From positions 102,833 through 166,832 of the IMG/VR virus record IMGVR_UViG_3300043434_000295: 64,000 nt of DNA; one strand, given 5' to 3'. Below, piece after piece: positions 56,311-64,000 of this stretch; position 1 is the first letter of the stretch, and the number at the start of each line of letters is the position of its first letter. A program made the position numbers and the translations under genes. The stretch is from a virus. Below the pieces are notes generated by a model. It made no database searches and was not told the DNA's origin. It was given only the letters and a program-made list of their open reading frames with translations.

Positions 56311-59300
56311 ATGGCACTAAATTTTAACATTGAACCGTTCTACGACGATTATTCTGAAGATAAGCAATTTTATAGAATTTTATTTCGTCCTGGATATGCT
56401 GTTCAGGCTAGAGAATTAACTCAGTTACAAACAATTCTTCAGCAACAAGTAAAACGTCATGGCGATCATATTTTTAAAAATGGTGCCATGGTTATTCCTG
56501 GTCAAGTTTCGTATGATTCTAAAACTGCATACGTTAAGTTAAAACCAGAAATTTCTTCTAGCAGTATTGTTAAAACATTCTCTGTTTTATCTTCTACAAT
56601 TGGTAAATTGTACAAAGGCCAGACATCTGGCGTTGAAGCTCTAGTCTTAACTGCTACTCCAGCAGAAGTTGTTGGAGGGGTGAGCGAGCCAGACACTCTA
56701 TTTGTTAAGTATACACGCGGTTCTGGAAAGTTTACAGAAAACGAAATTATTAGTCCAGTAGATGGTTCTTCTGGTTTAGATTTAGTCGTACAAGCAAATG
56801 ATGCTTTTGGTTTGGGCACTACTGCATCTATTGAAAAGGGTGTCTATTATATTAAAGACAATTTCGTTTTAGTTCAAGCACAAACTATTGTATTATCTAA
56901 GTATTCTGGTGATGCTACTGCTAAAGCAGGTTTAAAAGTTATTGAAGAGATTCGATACCCAGAAGAAGACGAAAGTCTATTAGATAACGCATTGGGTTCT
57001 CCAAACTATGCAGCTCCAGGTGCAGCACGTTATTATATAGATCTACAATTGACAAGTGTAGAGTATGATGCTACTACAGATGATGGTGAATTCATCCCAT
57101 TATTGACACTATTAGATGGCAAAGTTCAGTTCTTAGTTGACAAAACCGAATACGCACAAATTGAAAAAACACTAGCTCGTCGTACGTTTGACGAGTCTGG
57201 TGACTATGCTGTGCGTGATTTCCCAATTGAACTAAGAGAATATAGAAATAATGATAGAGGCATTTGGGAAAATAATGTTACGTATTTAAAAGGTGACATT
57301 GTTACTGCGAATTCATTGACATATAAATGTGTTGCTACACATAATTCACCTTCAACTGGTTCATTTGCAATAGGTTCTAATTGGATTGCTGATTCAACAC
57401 CAGCATACAACTATGGCGTTAACATTGGTCCTACGTACTCGTTGACTCCAGAAACAGAAATTTCTCCACTAACTAATCTCATATCTTTAGCCATTGAACC
57501 TGGTAAAGCATATGTTCGTGGTTATGAAATTGAAAAAATTGCTACTCAGTTTTTATCAATTAACAAGGCAAGAGATATTTCTGGTTATGAAACGCAATCG
57601 TTGGATACTAGTCCTGGAAACTATATTCTAATCAATTCACCACATGCGCTTCCTGACATTAATTATGATGTTACATTCTATGATAAGTATAGCGCAACAG
57701 ATGGTACAGCACCAGCTGGCGCAAATCAAATTGCTACTGCACGTGTAAAACAAATACAATATCATTCTGCTGGTGTTTACAAACTATTCTTATTCAATTT
57801 ACAAGTAACAGCCGGAAAGAACTTCGCAAGAGATGCTAAGTTTGCGTATTCTGCAGGATCTGGTTCTAACGCAGCAACACGATTCTCGTCTAAACTTGAT
57901 CCAGTCTTAGTTGAATTGAGTGGTACTGTTAGCGCATCTGCTTCTGCTACACTCACTGGTTTAAATACCACTTTCATTTCGCAATTAAAACAGTATGACT
58001 ACGTGTCTGTTAACGGAACTGCGTATCAAGTCACTGGTGCTATTAGTTCCAATAACTCAATCACCATTGATACTGCAGTTACAGTGACTGCTGGAACAAA
58101 GATTTACCGTGTAGAAACACAGATTGTAGATCCAGACAATTTAAGCACAATATTTAGATTGCCTAGATACGCAGTTCAAGACACAAGAAATGTACACTAT
58201 TCTTTCTATAAGAAAGCATCTAATGTTACATCTCCAATCACTTTAAACGAAACAGGTTATACTTTTGGTGTAACAACCGACAATAGAAACTACATTGTTG
58301 TAGATAGAAGTACTGGTAATTTCTTAACTTATACTTCTGGTACACCTTCTACAGGTCAATATTCAGTAAGTGGTGCGGGTTCTGCAAGTGCAACATTTAC
58401 AATGAATGGAACTGGTCCATTTGATATCATTTACAATATCCGCAAATCAGCAGATGGTTCTACTGCGAAATTGAAGCAATTGACTTCTATTACAGAAACA
58501 GTTGCTTTAGTGAATGGTGCAGCGACTTTAAGTAAAGCAGATGGTTTTGAATTAGTCTCTGTTGTAAGTGGATCTACAAATGTTACATCTAGTTTTAACT
58601 TTGATGGTGGTAAGAGAGATTCTCACTATGATCTATGTAAGATTAGTTTAGTTGCAGGTGCTAGCGTTACTGGCAACGTCGTAGTAACTTATAACTATTT
58701 CTATCATCAGGCCGGTGGCGATTACTACGCAGTGGATTCTTACACACATGGAAGTTCTAATGTAGAGTATGGTGAATTGACTAATAATATGATCAATTCA
58801 ATTGATTTCAGACCTGTTAGAAATACAGATGGAACTTTCTCATCTGGTGTTGTTACACCAAAATACGGCGAAGAAACAGACGTACAATACGCTTACTATC
58901 TCGGTAGAATCGACAAACTATCATTAGATTATTCTGGTCAGTTTATCATTACTGAAGGTATTCCATCTGTTTCTCCAAAAGAACCAGATTCTCCTAAGAA
59001 TGCAATGGATCTATACACATTTGATATAGAACCATACACTTTCTCTGGCAACTCTAATTCTATTAAAGTTAATGCAATTGAAAATAAGCGTTATACGATG
59101 AGAGACATTGGTCGCTTAGAAAATCGCATTAAAAACCTAGAGTATTATACAACTCTTTCGTTGTTAGAGCAAAACACTGCAAACGTAAAAGCATACGATG
59201 AATATGGTTTAGAGCGTCCACAAAATGGTTTCATGGTAGATTCATTTGTTGGACAAGGTATTGGTAATACTGCATCCAATGATTGGAAAGCTTCTATTGA

Positions 59301-61875
59301 TGTTACATCCGGTGAATTACGTCCAACTTTCACTCAGAATAATATTGCGTTATATGAAAGTATTGGCACAAACTTAAGTCGTGTTGGAAGAAACTATAGT
59401 GTCTTTGGCGATCTATTGATGCTAAAGATTCAGTCTACAACTCCACTTGTTTCTCAATTACGTGCATCACATGCTGAATCTGTTAATCCATTTAACATTT
59501 TCACCTTTGCTGGAACATTAGAAATCAATCCATGGAGTGATACATGGTTCGAGACTGCTCGTCGTCCAGACGTTATCATCAACGATAATAGTAAGTATGA
59601 TGCAGTTGTTAAGAAAGCACAAGCAGATGGCGTACTAGGTACTGTTTGGAAACTTTGGCAAACTAACTGGCAAGGTGAAGTTGCTGGTAAATCTACTTCT
59701 GCTCGTCAACAAGGATACGGTTGGCAAACTCCTGCAAATCAGACTAATAGAGTTATTGGCGGTTTAGACACTGGTACTGGTGCATATTCATCAAGTGCAG
59801 GTGCGATTCGTGACGTTACTGTTACAGCATATGCACAATCTGGTACAGAAATCTATAAAGGCACAAATACTTACATTAAACCTACAGTTACAAATACTGT
59901 AATAAGTGATAGAATCGTAAGTACAGAAGTTATCCCCTATATGCGTTCTCGTAAGATCCTATTCCGTGGAGAAGGATTTAAGCCAGAAACACGCATGTAC
60001 TCATTCTTCGATGGAGCTAACGTAGATTCATTCATCACTCCATCTAAAGTTATGGTTTACGTACCTTATGGTACAACAACTATACCTAAATTTGCGACAG
60101 ATGTTAATGTTGGTTCTAACATCAATTCTGATGCTCGTAAAGTTAGCAATGATGTAACTGGTGCATATTCTTATGGTGAAGTACTTCGTGAATATGTTTC
60201 TATAAATGGTGGTACTCCAACTGCAACTGGTGTTACATGTATTGTTGTTGGACAAGAATCTTATGGCGGCATAAACTATGCGTATGTCGATAATATTCTT
60301 GGCGGTTCATTACATTCTTCTACTTCTACAAACGTATATTACTTAGAAGCAGAATTCAGTAGCACTCGTAAAGTTCAACTAGTTACACTAACAACACCTA
60401 CTGTATTAACTACAACTCATACTGGTCAATTATTTGGAACTTACACAATTCCAAATAATACACAAATGAGTTTTAGAACAGGTACACGCAGATTGCGTTT
60501 CACCGATACTCCAGATAATGTTCGTGCAAATGAATCTACTTCAGCAGAAAGCACATATAGCGCTAAAGGTCTTATTAACACATATGAAAGAACAATTCTT
60601 TCAACTAAAACGGCAGAAGTTGTTACTGAACAATTGACTGATCGTACAGAAGCAGTTAATAGATCGTTCTCACGTATTACTCGTGACACTGGTTGGTATG
60701 ATCCTTTGGCAGAAACATTCCTAGTTGATGTTGAAGGCGGTGTGTTTGTTACTGACGTCGACTTATACTTCTCTGCTAAAGATACTAATGTACCAGTAAA
60801 AGTACAAATTAGAAATACTGATAATGGATATCCAGGTTCTACTATTCTTCCTTATAGCGAAGTAATATTACAACCTTCGAGCGTTAATGTAGATTCTACT
60901 GGTCAAACAGCAACAAAGTTTACATTTAAAGCGCCAGTGTATTTACAAAGTGGTGTTGAATATGCAGTTGTTGTTCTTTCTGATTCTGCTAAATATAAGG
61001 TATGGATTGCACAGGCTGGCGAAGTAGATATAAATGGTTCTGGTTTAATTTCTACACAACCATATGCAGGTGTCTTATTTAAATCACAGAATGGTTCTAC
61101 ATGGACTGCTGATCAAACACAAGATTTAAAGTTTAAATTGAATCGTGCAGTCTTTGGCGTTGGTTCCACTGCAACTGTTGATCTAATCAATCAACATGTG
61201 GCAAGTGACATTTATTACGATCTATACAACTTAGACGTTAATAAGATTGTACTTGCAGATACATCTGTTACTGCAACAGTTGGTAGTGTTCCAGTAAATC
61301 TTGGTGAAAACGTTTACTTAGATTCTATGGCAAAAATTGCCGATGCCACTGAAGAAAATGGGACTCCATCGTTTACTGCAACTCTAGCGTTAAGCACAAG
61401 TAAGGCAAACGTTTCTCCTGTTATTGATCTAAGCCGTTGTTCATTGACACTAGTTCATAACATTATTGATTCTACATCTAACTATGTAGAAAATCCATCT
61501 GAACATGATAATGAGAAATTCCCTGAAATTGGATCTGCATTAGCGAAGTATGTAACAAAACAAGTTCGTTTAAACCAATCTGCAACAAACCTTCGTGTAT
61601 TGTTTGATGCAAACGTTCCTAACGATGCTGACGTTGATGTATATTATAGAGTTGGTAATTCTGCTGATGCGTCATTCTTTGATAGTGAATTTGTATTAGT
61701 CACAAGTTTTACAAAATCTATAATCAAAACTGAAAATTCTGCAAAGTTTAGTGAAGCGGAAATTCAGTTAGAACTTCCAGCATTTGATGCAGTTCAAGTT
61801 AAGTTAGTTTTGAAATCAGTAAATAGTTCTAAAGTACCTCGTATTAAGGATTTAAGAGTTATTGCATATGCATGA
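56311..61875 (+). CDS. Very large baseplate/tail structural protein (DUF4815-like start), 1854 aa
   Basis: MALNFNIEPFYDDYSEDKQF, RPGYAVQARELTQLQTILQQQ and DHIFKNGAMVIPGQ match the N-terminus of giant virion proteins of T4-like aquatic phages (DUF4815). The C-terminal 1000 residues are beta-rich with many T/S/G. The place corresponds to T4 gp10/gp9, linking baseplate to fibres. Largest gene in the window. Confidence 0.8.
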   Translation: MALNFNIEPFYDDYSEDKQFYRILFRPGYAVQARELTQLQTILQQQVKRHGDHIFKNGAMVIPGQVSYDSKTAYVKLKPEISSSSIVKTFSVLSSTIGKLYKGQTSGVEALVLTATPAEVVGGVSEPDTLFVKYTRGSGKFTENEIISPVDGSSGLDLVVQANDAFGLGTTASIEKGVYYIKDNFVLVQAQTIVLSKYSGDATAKAGLKVIEEIRYPEEDESLLDNALGSPNYAAPGAARYYIDLQLTSVEYDATTDDGEFIPLLTLLDGKVQFLVDKTEYAQIEKTLARRTFDESGDYAVRDFPIELREYRNNDRGIWENNVTYLKGDIVTANSLTYKCVATHNSPSTGSFAIGSNWIADSTPAYNYGVNIGPTYSLTPETEISPLTNLISLAIEPGKAYVRGYEIEKIATQFLSINKARDISGYETQSLDTSPGNYILINSPHALPDINYDVTFYDKYSATDGTAPAGANQIATARVKQIQYHSAGVYKLFLFNLQVTAGKNFARDAKFAYSAGSGSNAATRFSSKLDPVLVELSGTVSASASATLTGLNTTFISQLKQYDYVSVNGTAYQVTGAISSNNSITIDTAVTVTAGTKIYRVETQIVDPDNLSTIFRLPRYAVQDTRNVHYSFYKKASNVTSPITLNETGYTFGVTTDNRNYIVVDRSTGNFLTYTSGTPSTGQYSVSGAGSASATFTMNGTGPFDIIYNIRKSADGSTAKLKQLTSITETVALVNGAATLSKADGFELVSVVSGSTNVTSSFNFDGGKRDSHYDLCKISLVAGASVTGNVVVTYNYFYHQAGGDYYAVDSYTHGSSNVEYGELTNNMINSIDFRPVRNTDGTFSSGVVTPKYGEETDVQYAYYLGRIDKLSLDYSGQFIITEGIPSVSPKEPDSPKNAMDLYTFDIEPYTFSGNSNSIKVNAIENKRYTMRDIGRLENRIKNLEYYTTLSLLEQNTANVKAYDEYGLERPQNGFMVDSFVGQGIGNTASNDWKASIDVTSGELRPTFTQNNIALYESIGTNLSRVGRNYSVFGDLLMLKIQSTTPLVSQLRASHAESVNPFNIFTFAGTLEINPWSDTWFETARRPDVIINDNSKYDAVVKKAQADGVLGTVWKLWQTNWQGEVAGKSTSARQQGYGWQTPANQTNRVIGGLDTGTGAYSSSAGAIRDVTVTAYAQSGTEIYKGTNTYIKPTVTNTVISDRIVSTEVIPYMRSRKILFRGEGFKPETRMYSFFDGANVDSFITPSKVMVYVPYGTTTIPKFATDVNVGSNINSDARKVSNDVTGAYSYGEVLREYVSINGGTPTATGVTCIVVGQESYGGINYAYVDNILGGSLHSSTSTNVYYLEAEFSSTRKVQLVTLTTPTVLTTTHTGQLFGTYTIPNNTQMSFRTGTRRLRFTDTPDNVRANESTSAESTYSAKGLINTYERTILSTKTAEVVTEQLTDRTEAVNRSFSRITRDTGWYDPLAETFLVDVEGGVFVTDVDLYFSAKDTNVPVKVQIRNTDNGYPGSTILPYSEVILQPSSVNVDSTGQTATKFTFKAPVYLQSGVEYAVVVLSDSAKYKVWIAQAGEVDINGSGLISTQPYAGVLFKSQNGSTWTADQTQDLKFKLNRAVFGVGSTATVDLINQHVASDIYYDLYNLDVNKIVLADTSVTATVGSVPVNLGENVYLDSMAKIADATEENGTPSFTATLALSTSKANVSPVIDLSRCSLTLVHNIIDSTSNYVENPSEHDNEKFPEIGSALAKYVTKQVRLNQSATNLRVLFDANVPNDADVDVYYRVGNSADASFFDSEFVLVTSFTKSIIKTENSAKFSEAEIQLELPAFDAVQVKLVLKSVNSSKVPRIKDLRVIAYA

Positions 61876-62092
61876 TTTTGTAAAAATCGAAAGTATGAAC
61901 GGTATGGCTAGAGATATCTCTAGCCACGCTGTTATTTCTACATCAGTTGAAACATTTGAAGATTACCACAAAAGACGTCAGATTGCTAGACAAAAAAGTG
62001 GAATAATTGAAAAACAGCAAGCAGAAATAAACGAGTTAAAACAAGACTTAGAAGAAATAAAACAGATGCTTCAAGCATTGATAAAAAGGTAA
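61868..62092 (+). CDS. Small coiled-coil structural or chaperone protein, 74 aa
   Basis: Start ATG 61868 (MHDFVKIESM) overlaps the preceding stop by 8 nt; a TTG at 61862 is an alternative. C-terminal coiled coil: KQQAEINELKQDLEEIKQML. Located between the large structural gene and a fibre gene. Confidence 0.6.
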   Translation: MHDFVKIESMNGMARDISSHAVISTSVETFEDYHKRRQIARQKSGIIEKQQAEINELKQDLEEIKQMLQALIKR

Positions 62093-62095
62093 GAT

Positions 62096-63688
62096 ATGGC
62101 ACTAGTTTTTAGAACCGATCAATCAACACCATTGACAAACGACCAAGTAGATAATAACTTTAAGTATCTACGTGATCAGATCAATACAAAATATAGTACT
62201 AGCGATTTTACATCTGCTAATATTTCTCTTAAGTTGAGAACCCCAGGCGTTGGGCAATCTTCATATGAATTGTCACAATCAAACGCAATTAATGCATGGT
62301 CAATGCGTGATATGGAACCACTGAGTGGTTTACCAATTGTTAGTGATAAATCTTCTATTGTTTCACGTGATACGTATGGTAATATCACTGTGGCTACAGT
62401 GACAGGTAATTTAAGTGGAAATGCAGATACTGCAACAGAAGCAAGTAGAGCTATCAAGTTAACTACTGCAAGAACAATCAATGGTGTTTCATTTGATGGA
62501 TCTGCAAATATTACTGTTGCTGATTCAACTAAATTACCACTTACTGGTGGAACTCTTTCTGGAAAATTAATTTTAAATGCGTCAACTGATGCATCTGCTT
62601 CTATAAATTTTGGCTCGAGTGCTATTGAACCATTAAGTGGAAACAGAACAAATGGCGATATGTGGGCAACAACAAATGGTTTCTTTTATCACGTGCAAGG
62701 TAAAACAGATCAAGTTGCTCCGGTTGCGTCGCCTTCTTTTACTGGAATTCCTAAAGCTCCAGGATACAATGGCATTGCTTCTCAGATTATCACATTAACA
62801 CATTTAGATAATGCTGTTACTACTTTAAATGATTCTATAAACTTAAAAGCACCATTAAATTCTCCTGGATTAACTGGCACTCCAACAGCACCTACTCCAA
62901 GTTCTGATTCGAACAATACGACAATTTCTACTACAGCTTTTGTGACAAATGCAGTTTCTGTAAAAGCTAGTGAAATTAAAACAGACTACGAGTCTTATAC
63001 TACTAATGCTGTTGTAAACTATAGCAATGTAGTTAATGGTTTACTAAACCTTAAAGCTAATTTGAATTCTCCAGAATTTACTGGTACTCCATTAGCTCCA
63101 ACTGCTCCATCTGGTACTAGTAACACACAACTTGCAACTACAGCATTTACAACAAATGCAATTAGTGCAATGCAATCTGCTATAAATTCTGCCATAAATG
63201 CTCTTCAGGATGCGGTTAATTCAACAAGACCAGTTCCTGTTGGCGCAGTATTCTATATGGCAAAAAGCACAGTGCCTTATGGTTACTTAGAAGCAAACGG
63301 TCAAGCAGTGTCTAGAACAACATATGCTGCACTTTGGCAATATCTTGGAAGTCCAAACTCGGGTGATGGTTCTACCACATTCAACCTACCAGACTATCGA
63401 GGCGAATTTATTAGAGGATGGGATCATGGCCGCGGTATAGATACCAATCGTGAACTTGGATCTATTCAGTATTCACAGAATTTAGAGCACAATCATGGAA
63501 TGCCAGGTGACGATCAGCTAACATTTGCAAATGGTCACGGTGGTTGGACATCTAGTGCTAGAGGAAGTTTCCCATATGATGCAAGATCTTCATATGGTGG
63601 TGGCGGTGCAATTTGGAATACTACAATTGAAGGCGGAAACGAATCACGCCCACGAAACGTAGCTCTGATGCCTATCATCAAATGGTAA
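62096..63688 (+). CDS. Short tail fibre-like protein with collar domain, 530 aa
   Basis: N-terminal FRTDQSTPLTNDQVDNNFKYL (fibre attachment type), repeats of LNSPxLTGTPTAPTP type, and from about residue 378 the phage tail collar domain: PVGAVFYMAKSTVPYGYLEANG, TTFNLPDYRGEFIRGWD. In T4 this domain is in gp12. C-terminal H-rich NLEHNHGMPG is receptor-tip-like. Confidence 0.88.
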   Translation: MALVFRTDQSTPLTNDQVDNNFKYLRDQINTKYSTSDFTSANISLKLRTPGVGQSSYELSQSNAINAWSMRDMEPLSGLPIVSDKSSIVSRDTYGNITVATVTGNLSGNADTATEASRAIKLTTARTINGVSFDGSANITVADSTKLPLTGGTLSGKLILNASTDASASINFGSSAIEPLSGNRTNGDMWATTNGFFYHVQGKTDQVAPVASPSFTGIPKAPGYNGIASQIITLTHLDNAVTTLNDSINLKAPLNSPGLTGTPTAPTPSSDSNNTTISTTAFVTNAVSVKASEIKTDYESYTTNAVVNYSNVVNGLLNLKANLNSPEFTGTPLAPTAPSGTSNTQLATTAFTTNAISAMQSAINSAINALQDAVNSTRPVPVGAVFYMAKSTVPYGYLEANGQAVSRTTYAALWQYLGSPNSGDGSTTFNLPDYRGEFIRGWDHGRGIDTNRELGSIQYSQNLEHNHGMPGDDQLTFANGHGGWTSSARGSFPYDARSSYGGGGAIWNTTIEGGNESRPRNVALMPIIKW

Positions 63689-63719
63689 TAAATAATAGAG
63701 ATATTAAATAGGGCTTCAC

Positions 63720-64000
63720 ATGGCAAATATTCTTTATAGAGGATCGGCAATACCATCAACAGTAAACTCTGCTGGTGGTAAGAATGCTGCGCTTACTAAC
63801 GTAGAAATTGATCAAAACTTTTATGCATTAGAACGAGACAAGTTTGATAAAGTTCTTGGTGGAACTATCACTGGTAATGCTACATTTGCGTCTTCATCCA
63901 CTGTAACGATTGATGGTAAGCTTATCGTAAATGGTACTACAACTACGATCAATAGTACAACAGTAGACGTAGATGATATTAATATTACGTTAGGTTCTGT
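63720..64000 (+). CDS. Tail fibre protein, N-terminal part (runs off the window)
   Basis: ATG at 63720: MANILYRGSAIPSTVNSAGG, NVEIDQNFYALERDKFDK, then INSTTVDVDDINITLGS, a repeat known from fibre proteins of T4-like phages. No stop before the window end. Confidence 0.8.
   Translation, partial: MANILYRGSAIPSTVNSAGGKNAALTNVEIDQNFYALERDKFDKVLGGTITGNATFASSSTVTIDGKLIVNGTTTTINSTTVDVDDINITLGS

Noticed and set aside
63687-63694. AATAAATA as late promoter of the last fibre gene
   Set aside because: Spacing to the ATG (25 nt) is possible but the motif overlaps the preceding stop region and lacks the G or T start of the other two; too weak to list.
1-64000. CRISPR arrays, insertion sequences, integrase or attachment sites
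   Set aside because: No regularly spaced direct repeats, transposase motifs or integrase motifs seen; the gene set is that of a strictly lytic T4-type phage.

Overview
This window is one continuous piece of a T4-superfamily contractile-tailed phage (myovirus). The evidence is a T4-type gene set: gp32 ssDNA-binding protein, a gp59-like helicase loader, a gp16-like small terminase, gp4, tape measure, and the baseplate genes gp26, gp48, gp53, gp27, gp5, PAAR, gp25, gp6 and gp8. Small genes are tightly packed with ATGA stop/start overlaps, and there are two promoter classes. The host is not shown directly. A circularly permuted (two-piece) tmRNA whose tag ends in ALAA would fit a betaproteobacterial host or donor; that is inference.

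Layout. 0-2 kb: NAD+ salvage pair (Nudix/NadM-like end plus NadV). 2-16 kb: about 50 mostly unrecognised small early genes plus two AAA+ ATPases. They are broken up by repeated cassettes of a stem-loop (or its mosaic remains) followed by a promoter with a TGTAC-like -35, a 17-bp spacer and an extended -10; these resemble the promoter-early stem-loop (PeSL) elements described in T4-type phages. Seven genes start 5-6 nt after the -10, so they are probably leaderless. 16-25.5 kb: SPFH lipoprotein, DexA-like exonuclease, metallophosphoesterase, HAD nucleotidase, PhoH-like ATPase and a PD-(D/E)XK nuclease.

25.5-32.5 kb: an AT-rich accessory island on both strands: methyltransferase-like, glycosyltransferase-like, five genes with 2OG-Fe(II)-oxygenase-like architecture (one degenerate), a QueC-like PP-loop enzyme and two tandem membrane fatty-acid desaturases. 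32.5-34.2 kb: the permuted tmRNA, a SleB-like cell-wall hydrolase, a ClpP-like protease and tRNA-Arg(TCT). The tmRNA and tRNA carry the phage's own early promoter. A phage that encodes both a degradation-tagging RNA and a ClpP-like peptidase side by side is the most striking combination here.

34-38 kb: small genes leading to gp59-like and gp32, ended by a strong terminator. 38-43 kb: minus-strand late genes (tape measure, gp26, gp16, tail-tube-like, gp4). 43-64 kb: plus-strand baseplate and fibre genes. The two late operons diverge from a 35-bp region holding overlapping late-promoter motifs. gp5 carries both a GH24 lysozyme and a C-terminal M15-type peptidase. The window ends inside a fibre gene.
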